Under the pieces are notes generated by a model. That model made no database searches. It saw only the letters and a list, made by a program, of their open reading frames with translations, and was not told where the DNA came from. Shown piece after piece: positions 44,459 to 52,070 of a DNA stretch of 64,000 nt. Origin of the DNA: Aquitalea magnusonii (GTDB taxonomy: Bacteria; Pseudomonadota; Gammaproteobacteria; Burkholderiales; Chromobacteriaceae); contig NZ_AP018823.1 of assembly GCF_002217795.2 (NCBI RefSeq), positions 744,001 to 808,000 on the forward strand, in the 5' to 3' direction. Numbering within the stretch: position 1 is the stretch's first letter; each line of letters begins with the position of its first letter. Both the position numbers and the translations under genes were made by a program.

Positions 44459-46708
44459 ATGAGCCAGGTCGAACTTAAAACACACTACAGCGCAGCTGAA
44501 CTGGCTTCGATGAAGTTGCCTGGACTGGCTGAAAGTAGACAAGGAATTGAATACACAGCCAAGCGACAAGGCTGGGATTTCATTGAAGAAAGTGGCAGGG
44601 GGCGTGGTGGTCTTGTCAAAAAATATACGTTGAGTGGCATGCCTGCTGACATGGTCAAGTCGATTCTTGCCCACATCGAGATGTCTGCACGGATTCAGAA
44701 ATTGCAGGATCCACAGAAAACCATCGTACCAGCATCTAGCCAGAAGGTACCTAGCACTCAAATAGGCTTACTAGACGCAGAAGAACGCCGCGAGTCCGAC
44801 CAGGCCGTGTTGCTGCAGCTGCCCAGCCTGACCGTTAAGCAGGTTGCCCGTTTTGAAGCCCGTCGCGCCGTTGTGATGGCCTGGTATGGCTTCCTGAAGC
44901 TGCGCGGCATGAAGCCGACCAATGCCCTGTATGAGGCATTTGTCAGCCACTTCAATGCCGGTCACCTGCAAGCCAACAAGGTGCAATACCCGGAGCTGGC
45001 CCTGGCCACGGCCGGTGTGGTCGACAGCATTGCCCTGCGCACCTTGCAGCTGTGGGTGTCGGACTACGAGAAAGCAGGCCTGGCCGCCTTCGTCGATGGC
45101 AATGACGGCGCGCACCGCAAGGGCAAATGCACGATCAGTGTGCAGAAGGATTTGCATGATTTCACCGTCGCCATGGTGGTGGCCAATCCGCATATCAAGC
45201 CGGTTCACCTGGAAGACGCTGCCAAGGCCCGCTTTGATGGCCATGCCTCTATCAAGGTGCCGAGTTACCACGCTTTCCGCCGCTTCCTGAACGAATGGAA
45301 GAAGCAGAACGCTGAGCTGTTCACCGCCATTGCCAACCCGGACCAGTGGAAGAACAGCTTCATGGTGGCGCAAGGCTCCTCCTCTGAAGACGTGCTGCGC
45401 ATGAATCAGCGCTGGGAGTTCGACTCCACACCGGCAGATCTGATGCTGGCCGATGGTCGCCACTGCCTGCTGGGCGTGATCGACGTATGGACCCGCCGCG
45501 CCAAGCTGCTGGTGGCCAAGTCCTCCCGCGCCGTGGGTGTTGGTGCCCTGGTGCGTGCTGCCCTGCTGGACTGGGGCAAGTGCGAAGAGGCGAAGACGGA
45601 CAACGGCCAGGAATACGTGGGCGTCTATGTCGATGACGTGTTCCGCGCCCTGGACATCGAGCAGACCAAGTGTCCGCCTTTCCAACCATGGCACAAGCCG
45701 CACATTGAGCATTTCTTCCACACCTTCAGCCACGACTTGCTTGAGCTGCTGCCGGGTTACATCGGCCACAACGTCGCTGACCGCAAGGCCATTGAAGCCC
45801 GCAAGGCCTTCAGTGAGCGTCTGTTCACCAAAAACGAGGTGGTGGACATGACGATGACTGCCGCTGAGCTGCAGGCCTTTTGTGATGACTGGCTGGTGCG
45901 CTACCACAACCGCGACCACGGTTCCCTGGATATGAGTCCTTTCCAGAAGGCCGCGTCCTGGACGGGTTCGGTGGAACGCATCGACAACCCGCGTTTGCTG
46001 GATGTCCTGCTGGCCGAACGCATCCAGCGCACGGTTCAGAAGAAGGGTTTGAAAATCGACGATGCCTGGTTCATCGCCCCGGAACTGGCCGTCAACCTGG
46101 TTGGCCGCGATGTCCAGGTGCGACTGGATCCGCTGGATCTGGGCCGTGTGTATGTCTTCCACGATGGCCAGTTTGTCTGCGTGGCCGAGTGCCCGGAGCG
46201 TACCGGTATGAATCGCCAGGAAGTCGCCCAGAAGGCCAAAAAGATGCAGGCCGCCGAGGTCAGCCGCCAGAAACGCGAACTCAAGGCCATGGCCCGCAAG
46301 GTCAATACCGATGACGTGGTGCAAGAGATCCTGCGCCACAACGCCGCCCAGGCCGGGACGCTGGTGGCCATGCCGAAGCTGGCCGTACCGGTCAACACCG
46401 CAGGCACTCGCGCTGCTGCAGCTGCCACCCATGCCGTGGATCGCGGCCTGAATGCCCAGATCCCGGCCGCCGTGCAGCGCCACCTTGGCCAGGCTACCCC
46501 GGCCCCGGTGATCAGCCTGCCGCAGAGCGACGAAACCAAGTTCCGCCAGTGGTTGGAACTGGATGCGATGGCCAAGCGTGGCCAGACGCTACCGGCAGAC
46601 AAGGTCAAGTTTTACGAGGGCTGGCAGAAAACCGCCCGTTTCCAAGTGCAGATGCAAAAGCACCTGCAACGCAATACGCAAGACGCTGCCCTCGCTGGCA
46701 ATCACTAA
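44459..46708 (+). CDS. Mu-type transposase A (DDE recombinase)
   Basis: 749 residues from the ATG at 44459 with AAGGAGG six bases upstream. An N-terminal Mu-type end-binding domain (YSAAELASMKLPGL...GWDFIEESGRGRGG) comes first. The rve catalytic core has Asp322 (FDSTPAD), Asp381 (KTDNGQEY) and Glu417 (PHIEHFFHTF), the D,D-35-E triad. A Mu C-terminal domain contacts MuB. It cuts and joins the phage ends in lysogenisation and replicative transposition. Followed by MuB. Confidence 0.96.
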   Translation: MSQVELKTHYSAAELASMKLPGLAESRQGIEYTAKRQGWDFIEESGRGRGGLVKKYTLSGMPADMVKSILAHIEMSARIQKLQDPQKTIVPASSQKVPSTQIGLLDAEERRESDQAVLLQLPSLTVKQVARFEARRAVVMAWYGFLKLRGMKPTNALYEAFVSHFNAGHLQANKVQYPELALATAGVVDSIALRTLQLWVSDYEKAGLAAFVDGNDGAHRKGKCTISVQKDLHDFTVAMVVANPHIKPVHLEDAAKARFDGHASIKVPSYHAFRRFLNEWKKQNAELFTAIANPDQWKNSFMVAQGSSSEDVLRMNQRWEFDSTPADLMLADGRHCLLGVIDVWTRRAKLLVAKSSRAVGVGALVRAALLDWGKCEEAKTDNGQEYVGVYVDDVFRALDIEQTKCPPFQPWHKPHIEHFFHTFSHDLLELLPGYIGHNVADRKAIEARKAFSERLFTKNEVVDMTMTAAELQAFCDDWLVRYHNRDHGSLDMSPFQKAASWTGSVERIDNPRLLDVLLAERIQRTVQKKGLKIDDAWFIAPELAVNLVGRDVQVRLDPLDLGRVYVFHDGQFVCVAECPERTGMNRQEVAQKAKKMQAAEVSRQKRELKAMARKVNTDDVVQEILRHNAAQAGTLVAMPKLAVPVNTAGTRAAAAATHAVDRGLNAQIPAAVQRHLGQATPAPVISLPQSDETKFRQWLELDAMAKRGQTLPADKVKFYEGWQKTARFQVQMQKHLQRNTQDAALAGNH

Positions 46709-46723
46709 ACAGGAGAGAAGAAC

Positions 46724-47458
46724 ATGAGTCGCCCCGCCAACCAGACCGCTGACATCACGAATGTCGATCTGATGCACGCCACCACCCTGCGCCTGCTGGG
46801 CCGCCCGGCTGGTTCCGATGGTATGGCTGTGCTGTACGGTCCTTCCGGCTTCGGCAAAACCCAGGCAGCCACCCAGGCTTACCTCCGCCACAACGGCTAT
46901 TTCGTCCGCATGTCTGACCAGTGGACCTGCAAGACTTTCCTGCAAAAGATCCTGATCGAAATGGACATCCAGCCGGAGAAGACTGGCGCGGCCATGCTGG
47001 ACCAGGTCGCCCAGCAGCTGTCCGCCAGCAGCCGCCCGCTGATCATTGATGAAGCTGACTACGCCGCCGACAAGCCGCGCTTAGTGCAGTTGATCCGCGA
47101 CATCCACGACAACAGCTACAAGGCCAGCATCATCCTGGTAGGCGAAGAGGCCCTGCCGCAGAAGCTGGCCAAGTGGGAGCGCTTCCACTCCCGCGTGCTG
47201 GACTGGGTGCCTGCGCAACCGGTCAGCCTGGACGATGCCCGCAAGCTGGTGCCGATCTACTCCGAAGACATGCCGGTGGCCGATGACCTGCTGCAGCTGC
47301 TGGTCGACGAGGCACGCGGCTCCGTTCGCCGCGTGGGCAACAACCTCAACCTGATCCGTGAAGAAGGTCTGTCCGAAGGCTGGGATGTCGCCACCCTGGC
47401 CAACTGGGGCAATCGCACTCTGTACACCGGCAAGGCTCCGACCCGGAGGCTGCCGTAA
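46724..47458 (+). CDS. Mu-type transposition ATPase B
   Basis: 244 residues. AAA+ ATPase: Walker A GPSGFGKTQA, Walker B PLIIDEAD, sensor-like IILVGEEAL. MuB captures target DNA and activates the transposase. It is shorter than phage Mu B (about 310 residues) and lacks an obvious N-terminal DNA-binding helix-turn-helix. The stop overlaps the next start (TAATG). Confidence 0.94.
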   Translation: MSRPANQTADITNVDLMHATTLRLLGRPAGSDGMAVLYGPSGFGKTQAATQAYLRHNGYFVRMSDQWTCKTFLQKILIEMDIQPEKTGAAMLDQVAQQLSASSRPLIIDEADYAADKPRLVQLIRDIHDNSYKASIILVGEEALPQKLAKWERFHSRVLDWVPAQPVSLDDARKLVPIYSEDMPVADDLLQLLVDEARGSVRRVGNNLNLIREEGLSEGWDVATLANWGNRTLYTGKAPTRRLP

Positions 47459-48120
47459 TGACTGAAACCCGCCGCAAAGTACCCGGCCGCCGCCCGGCTC
47501 ACTTGGAAATGGCCGGCGGCAAGCCGAAGCGCCAACGCATCTGGGAAGCCATCCGCACGCTGAAGGAATTCAACCTGATCAACTGCGCACACAAGGCTGA
47601 TGTGGATATGGATACCACCAAGACCTATCTGCAGACGCTAGAGCGTGCCGGTTTTATTGAAGACGTGTCCGGCAAGCGTGGTGGCCACGATGAAAAGCGG
47701 TGGCAGCTGGCCCGCGATATCGGCATGGAAGCCCCACGCCTGACCAAAGAAGGCAAGCCTGTCACCCAGGGAATGGGCACCACCAATATGTGGCGCGTGA
47801 TGCGTCTGACCAAGGGCGACTTTGACTATCTGGAGATTGCCCGCTCTGCTTCCACCCCGGAGCACCAGGTCAAGCCGGAAACCGCCCGCAGCTACCTGAA
47901 GGCTCTGCACTCTGCCGGCTACCTAGACATGGTCGTAGCCCCGCAAACCAAGCCGGCCATGAAGGGGGGCAAAACCCCGGCCCGCTGGCGCTTGCTGCCT
48001 TACAACCGAATCAACAGCAAGAAGCCCGGCCCGCGTGCCCCGATGATCCAGCGCCTGAAGCGTGTTTTTGACCCGAACTGGGCCGAAGTGGTGTTCCAGG
48101 AGGAAGCCGACGATGAGTGA
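47458..48120 (+). CDS. Phage winged-helix protein
   Basis: 220 residues. Two similar helical-winged segments are visible (MDTTKTYLQTLERAGFIEDVSG near 50 and VKPETARSYLKALHSAGYLDM near 140), each like a winged helix. So a DNA-binding, possibly duplicated, architecture is likely. Basic N-terminus. It overlaps MuB by one base and the next gene by eight. Unknown role in the early region. Confidence 0.75.
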   Translation: MTETRRKVPGRRPAHLEMAGGKPKRQRIWEAIRTLKEFNLINCAHKADVDMDTTKTYLQTLERAGFIEDVSGKRGGHDEKRWQLARDIGMEAPRLTKEGKPVTQGMGTTNMWRVMRLTKGDFDYLEIARSASTPEHQVKPETARSYLKALHSAGYLDMVVAPQTKPAMKGGKTPARWRLLPYNRINSKKPGPRAPMIQRLKRVFDPNWAEVVFQEEADDE

Positions 48121-48427
48121 TTTGCTTGAAGTTTTGCGCCAGGCCGTTGAGCAGCAAGGCCAGGCGGCCGTAGCCAAAACCCTTGGCTACTCCCGCAGCA
48201 CCATCAGCCTGGTGCTGGCTGGGAAATACACCGGCCGCACTGAGCTGGTCCTGGCCAAGGTGAAGGAAGAGCTGGGCAAGGTGACCTGCCCGTACACGGG
48301 GGATTCGATTGCGCTGACTGTGTGCAAGACCATGGCCAACAGCAAAGCCCCCACCCATAACCGCGTGAAGATGGCGCACTGGCAGGCCTGCCGCCAGTGC
48401 CCGGTCAACTGCAGCAAAGGAGAGTGA
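48113..48427 (+). CDS. HTH protein of the LacI-like type
   Basis: 104 residues. QAAVAKTLGYSRSTISLVLAGKYTGRTE is a helix-turn-helix of the LacI type. The C-terminal part has four cysteines (CPYTG, VCKTM, CRQCPVNC). Overlaps the previous gene. Possible early regulator. Confidence 0.75.
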   Translation: MSDLLEVLRQAVEQQGQAAVAKTLGYSRSTISLVLAGKYTGRTELVLAKVKEELGKVTCPYTGDSIALTVCKTMANSKAPTHNRVKMAHWQACRQCPVNCSKGE

Positions 48428-48429
48428 CG

Positions 48430-48744
48430 ATGCAACAAACTGCCGCCCCGCAGCGCCCTGTGCCTGCATTCCTGCCCATCAATGCCCTGATGCTGCAGGC
48501 CGTGAAAAAAGTGGAAGTGGTGATCCAGGAGCTGGGCCGTCGCGGCTTTGCCGTGGTCGGCATCGACATGAGCACTCCATCGCGCCCCACCGTCCAGATC
48601 CAGACCAGTGCCCGCTGCGCCCAGCTGATTGAGTCGGGCCAGGCTGCTTACTACGGCTTTGGCCTGGGTGAGATTGGCCGCTATCGCGAAGGCCAATTCT
48701 GCCTGGATGGCTGCCGCGTGGTGTGGACCGAAAACGCTAACTGA
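48430..48744 (+). CDS. Hypothetical phage protein
   Basis: 104 residues from the ATG at 48430, two bases after the preceding stop, with GGAG upstream. Contains VEVVIQELGRRGFAVVGIDM and a C-terminal GRYREGQFCLDGCRVVW. No known domain recognised. Part of the early operon. Confidence 0.7.
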   Translation: MQQTAAPQRPVPAFLPINALMLQAVKKVEVVIQELGRRGFAVVGIDMSTPSRPTVQIQTSARCAQLIESGQAAYYGFGLGEIGRYREGQFCLDGCRVVWTENAN

Positions 48745-48758
48745 CCAGGAGTAAAACC

Positions 48759-49136
48759 ATGAATACGCAACAGATTTTGAACGTACTGCAAGGGAGTCGC
48801 TTCGGTATGTCAGCCAAAGAGGTCGCCAAAGCAACCGGCCAACCTGCTGCAGACGTTGGGGCGGCGCTGTTTCAGATGGAGATCGCTGGCCAGGTGGGGA
48901 AACGTATGGTTGGCCGTGATTCCGTCTGGATCGTCAAGGTACAGACCAAGCCTGCGCAGAAAAAACGAGCTGCCCCGGTAGAGAAGGCACCACCCAAGCC
49001 GCTCCCGCTCCCAATGACTCGTATTCCTATCGCTGGACATGTGCAGTTGGATGTTACCGGAGGTCCGATCCGCCTCGGATTCTCCAACCTGAATGATCTG
49101 CAGGGCTTTATCAACAAATTGAATGAGGGGCAGTAG
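48759..49136 (+). CDS. Winged-helix-like phage protein
   Basis: 125 residues with CAGGAG upstream. The N-terminal third (MSAKEVAKATGQPAADVGAALFQMEIAGQVGKR) looks like a winged helix. A Lys/Pro-rich linker leads to a C-terminal domain. Function unknown. Confidence 0.7.
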   Translation: MNTQQILNVLQGSRFGMSAKEVAKATGQPAADVGAALFQMEIAGQVGKRMVGRDSVWIVKVQTKPAQKKRAAPVEKAPPKPLPLPMTRIPIAGHVQLDVTGGPIRLGFSNLNDLQGFINKLNEGQ

Positions 49137-49138
49137 CC

Positions 49139-49540
49139 ATGAAAAACCAAACCACTGAGACCAATGCAAACCGTGACTATCGCGCCATGCGCCGTGCAAT
49201 GGGCATGAATCAGGCTCAGTTCTGGGGGGCTGTCAACGTGACCCAGTCGGGTGGCTCCCGCTACGAAAGTGGCCGCCAGGCTCCGGTCCAGGTAGACGAG
49301 CTGGTGCGTCTCCGCCATGAACTCGGCATTGATACCGCCCTGATCACCCCGGAAAACGCCGACCTGATTCGCGCCATTCTGGCTGGCACGCTGGATAGCA
49401 AGCTGCTGCTGCAAAACGCTAATCGCTGCCGTGATCTGCTGATTCACCTTGGCAATGGTGCTGTTGATCTGACCGAACTGGCTCAGTCGGTTTCTAACCT
49501 GATCGCTGGCCATCAGGAGACAGCAGAGGCCTTGCAGTAG
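49139..49540 (+). CDS. HTH domain phage protein
   Basis: 133 residues. YRAMRRAMGMNQAQFWGAVNVTQSGGSRYESGR is an XRE-like helix-turn-helix; the rest is helical. It starts two bases after the preceding gene. Likely an early regulator. Confidence 0.75.
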   Translation: MKNQTTETNANRDYRAMRRAMGMNQAQFWGAVNVTQSGGSRYESGRQAPVQVDELVRLRHELGIDTALITPENADLIRAILAGTLDSKLLLQNANRCRDLLIHLGNGAVDLTELAQSVSNLIAGHQETAEALQ

Positions 49541-49542
49541 CA

Positions 49543-49920
49543 ATGACTAAGCAGGTCGAGTTGGATGAATCCACCAAAGCCAAGCTGCGGGCAGAGGTTG
49601 ATCTGCTGGTGAGCATGGGGCATGACCGGGCAAGGGCAAAGCGGATTGTGTGGGATGACTACCTGGACGAGTTGGCAGCCTATACGGCGGCAGCTCAGCC
49701 AGTAGCCACTCCACCGGAGACAGAGCCAGTCCAGGAGCAGGAAATACCGCTCCCAGCGCCGACAGCCCCTGATCCGGTTCTGCCCGGCCCAGAGCCACCG
49801 GCAAGAACCAGCCGGTTTTGGGACGCAAAGGAAGAACCCCGGCTAACACCGGAATGGCTTGAGCGAAACCGGCAGCAGCTGGCGCAAGTGAAACGAATTG
49901 TTGGAGTAAGGAGCAGGTAA
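49543..49920 (+). CDS. Hypothetical phage protein with proline-rich centre
   Basis: 125 residues. A helical N-terminus (KLRAEVDLLVSMGHDRARAKRIVWDDYLDEL), a Pro/Glu-rich linker over about 55-85, and a C-terminal helix. The stop overlaps the next start (TAATG). Unknown function. Confidence 0.7.
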   Translation: MTKQVELDESTKAKLRAEVDLLVSMGHDRARAKRIVWDDYLDELAAYTAAAQPVATPPETEPVQEQEIPLPAPTAPDPVLPGPEPPARTSRFWDAKEEPRLTPEWLERNRQQLAQVKRIVGVRSR

Positions 49921-50543
49921 TGCAAAACGCAACGCAAAACACCCCGAACGGCTACCGCAAGGATGCCAAGGGCCGTTTGGTACCGGTCGAATCAATCAAG
50001 GAGATCGACCTGACCCGTGATGCCCTGGTTGTCGAAATCGTCCAGAAAGCACTGGCTGTGAACAAGATGCTGGCTGACTTCAAGTCCGGCGTTTTTGCGG
50101 ATATCCAGGCCTTCATTGAGCTTTCTGCTGAGCGGTACGGGGCAAAGATCGGTGGGGCAAAGGGCAATACCACCCTGGCCACCTTTGATGGCCACTACAT
50201 GATCAAGCGTGCAGTCAGCGACACGCTCACCTTTGACGAAGGCCTGCAGGCCGCCAAAGCCCTGATCGACGAGTGCGTGCATGAGTGGACTGAAGGTGCC
50301 CGCAGTGAGATCCGCACCCTGATTAGCGATGCGTTCAACGTGGACAAAGAGGGAAAGATTTCCACCGGGCGCATCCTCAGCCTGCGCCGCCTGGAAATCC
50401 AGGACGAGAAGTGGCAGCGGGCCATGAATGCCCTCAGCGACTCGGTACGGGTGCAGTGTTCCAAGTCCTACATCCGCGTGTACGAGCGGATTGGCGATAC
50501 CGACCAGTACCAGCCGATCCCCCTTGATATGGCGGGAGTGTGA
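49920..50543 (+). CDS. DUF3164 family phage protein
   Basis: 207 residues. YRKDAKGRLVPVESIKEIDLTRDALV and DEKWQRAMNALSDSVRVQCSKSYIRVYER match the DUF3164 family found in the early region of Mu-like phages. Role unknown. Directly follows the preceding gene by overlap. Confidence 0.88.
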   Translation: MQNATQNTPNGYRKDAKGRLVPVESIKEIDLTRDALVVEIVQKALAVNKMLADFKSGVFADIQAFIELSAERYGAKIGGAKGNTTLATFDGHYMIKRAVSDTLTFDEGLQAAKALIDECVHEWTEGARSEIRTLISDAFNVDKEGKISTGRILSLRRLEIQDEKWQRAMNALSDSVRVQCSKSYIRVYERIGDTDQYQPIPLDMAGV

Positions 50544-50544
50544 G

Positions 50545-50724
50545 ATGGCTAACTGCATCAACTGCAGCAACGAGCTGGATTGGTTCAAGCATGTGAAAGC
50601 AGACGTTTTCAACAGCAAAGTCGGACCTAGTCCAGTCGTTGATCTGGTTCTGAAGTGTCCGCACTGCGATCAGGAATACAACGCATTCGTTCCGGTTGAA
50701 GAACTGACCCCGATTGAGAATTGA
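50545..50724 (+). CDS. Small zinc-ribbon phage protein
   Basis: 59 residues. Two cysteine pairs (CINCS near the start, CPHCD in the second half) form a probable zinc ribbon. One base separates it from DUF3164. Unknown role. Confidence 0.7.
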   Translation: MANCINCSNELDWFKHVKADVFNSKVGPSPVVDLVLKCPHCDQEYNAFVPVEELTPIEN

Positions 50725-50734
50725 GAGAAACGAC

Positions 50735-51250
50735 ATGGAAAACACCAAACCCATTTCTGATTCCCTGGCGCTGGCTATGGAAAACACTTTGGCTGCTGCG
50801 GCCAAACTTGATCAAGGCGATGCCATTGACTACCTGACCGGCACCATTACCGCTGCCGTATCAATGCTACGCGCCGTCGATGATGGAAAGTTCGTTTATG
50901 GCTTCCTCAAGTCTGCCCTGGCCAGCCTGGGGAAGGAGGCCATGTCCGCACCAAACCCGTATGGCGGTGCACTTGGAATAAGCGTGCATATGGGGGCATC
51001 CATGGCCAATCCGGAAGCGCTGCATACCATCGAAGAGTTGCGCAAGGAGCTGTATAGCGCGAATGACCAGCTGCTGGAGCGTGACATCCAGCTGGCTGAT
51101 CAGAAAGCCATCATGCAGCACGTATTCACCGACTTCGGGAAAGTGGTGTTGGCGCACAAGGATAAAGATGCCGTGCTGCTCAAGAGCCTACTAGACGAGT
51201 TCTGCCAGAAGCACGTCCGGTTTGTGCCGAAAAACGGCACGGTCCATTGA
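50735..51250 (+). CDS. Hypothetical phage protein
   Basis: 171 residues from the ATG at 50735 with a GAGAGAAA site. Mostly helical; a probable coiled coil at about 95-120 (IEELRKELYSANDQLLERDIQLADQ). No recognised family. Early operon. Confidence 0.7.
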   Translation: MENTKPISDSLALAMENTLAAAAKLDQGDAIDYLTGTITAAVSMLRAVDDGKFVYGFLKSALASLGKEAMSAPNPYGGALGISVHMGASMANPEALHTIEELRKELYSANDQLLERDIQLADQKAIMQHVFTDFGKVVLAHKDKDAVLLKSLLDEFCQKHVRFVPKNGTVH

Positions 51251-51351
51251 GTAAGCCGACTGTTAGCAATTGGCGGCTTCTGATCCGCAACCTCAGAACC
51301 GGAAACATCCCTTTCAAGTAGTTTTTACAACGCAGTGCCAAGGAGAAAAGC

Positions 51352-51627
51352 ATGAACAAGCAAGAGCTGATCAAACACGTAGCCGAACACGCTGAAGTGA
51401 CTGCCAAGCAGGCCGAAGCCGTGATCAACAGCCTGACCACCACCATCCTGGACACCGTCCGTGCCGGTGGTGAGCTGCAAATCACTGACTTGGGCAAGTT
51501 CGGCAGTGTGGAGCATGCCGCCAAGACCGGCCGCAACCCCAAGACCGGCGAAACCATCCAGATTGCAGCCAAGCGTGCCGCCAAGTTCTCCCCAGCCAAG
51601 CGTCTGAAAGAGGCTGCAGCAGGCTAA
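51352..51627 (+). CDS. HU family DNA-binding protein
   Basis: 91 residues with CAAGGAG upstream. MNKQELIKHVAEHAEVTAKQAE and the beta-arm part (FGSVEHAAKTGRNPKTGETI) are clear HU. Phage Mu needs host HU for transposome assembly, so a phage copy could supply this. Its stop codon lies only five bases before the first hammerhead ribozyme. Confidence 0.95.
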   Translation: MNKQELIKHVAEHAEVTAKQAEAVINSLTTTILDTVRAGGELQITDLGKFGSVEHAAKTGRNPKTGETIQIAAKRAAKFSPAKRLKEAAAG

Positions 51628-51631
51628 CCCG

Positions 51632-51688
51632 TGCGAAACCGTCCGCAAGGGCGGTCTGTCTGGCGTGGTGGCCAGGCACTGATGAGCA
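51632..51688 (+). ncRNA. Type II hammerhead ribozyme, copy 1
   Basis: All core positions are present. GAAA is at 51635-51638. Stem III is ACCGUCC / GGGCGGU around a GCAA tetraloop. The cleavage triplet GUC ends at C51656. Stem I is UGUCUGGC / GCCAGGCA with loop GUGGUG. CUGAUGA is at 51679-51685. Stem II is the open stem: GCA (51686-51688) pairs with UGC (51632-51634), three base pairs. Cleavage is predicted between 51656 and 51657. Compared with copy 2, stems I and III carry compensatory changes (for example U61-A74 versus A31-U44), so pairing is conserved rather than sequence. Confidence 0.88.
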
Positions 51689-51729
51689 GCCAGATCCGTT
51701 GCGCTGGTCAAGTCGTGACAGGAATGTAA

Positions 51730-51792
51730 ATGCAGTCCAGCCAATTCGGATGGACACAATTACGAGACCCCAAACATGACAAAGCGCTTTAG
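51730..51792 (+). CDS. Possible 20-codon leader peptide overlapping the bracketed gene
   Basis: ATG at 51730, six bases after an AGGA site that is better than any in front of the 72-codon gene. It encodes MQSSQFGWTQLRDPKHDKAL and stops at 51792, 17 bases inside that gene. It could couple translation or be chance. Confidence 0.3.
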   Translation: MQSSQFGWTQLRDPKHDKAL

Positions 51793-51994
51793 AAAAACCG
51801 GCCTACTACTGCACTTCGAACACTATCAGCATGAGCCAGGTGTATGGATGCCAAAAGGGTTAATAGAAGACCCCAGGACCGGAGAAACATCTCCAGTTGC
51901 TGTTAAAGGCTGGTGCTACTCAGAGGAAGAGGCTGACAGGTGTGTACAGGCACTAGCTACCTACCGAATCAGAAATGGCATCTGGCGAAATTAA
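51776..51994 (+). CDS. Unknown 72-residue protein bracketed by hammerhead ribozymes
   Basis: 72 residues, basic at both ends (MTKRFRKTG, YRIRNGIWRN) with an acidic centre and two cysteines. No signal peptide or membrane helix. No family recognised. PKGLIEDPRTGETSPVAVKGWCYSEEEADRCVQAL suggests a small compact fold. There is no strong ribosome site directly upstream. It is the only coding unit between the two ribozyme cleavage sites, so its mRNA segment would be excised from the early transcript. Confidence 0.65.
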   Translation: MTKRFRKTGLLLHFEHYQHEPGVWMPKGLIEDPRTGETSPVAVKGWCYSEEEADRCVQALATYRIRNGIWRN

Positions 51995-52002
51995 GTATTA
52001 CC

Positions 52003-52057
52003 GCGAAACCGCCTGCAAGGGCGGTCTGCCAAGCGTGGTTGCTTGGTACTGATGAGC
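52003..52057 (+). ncRNA. Type II hammerhead ribozyme, copy 2
   Basis: GAAA is at 52005-52008. Stem III is ACCGCCU / GGGCGGU with a GCAA loop. GUC ends at C52026. Stem I is UGCCAAGC / GCUUGGUA with loop GUGGUU. CUGAUGA is at 52049-52055. Stem II is only two pairs (GC / GC). Predicted cleavage is between 52026 and 52027, 45 bases before the ATG of the DUF2786 gene. The ribosome site of that gene (AGGA) directly follows the ribozyme. Confidence 0.88.
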
Positions 52058-52070
52058 AGCCGAGGAAAAC

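Noticed and set aside
44277..44462. 61-codon plus-strand frame before the transposase
   Set aside because: No recognisable features; the opposite strand encodes a cysteine-patterned zinc ribbon.
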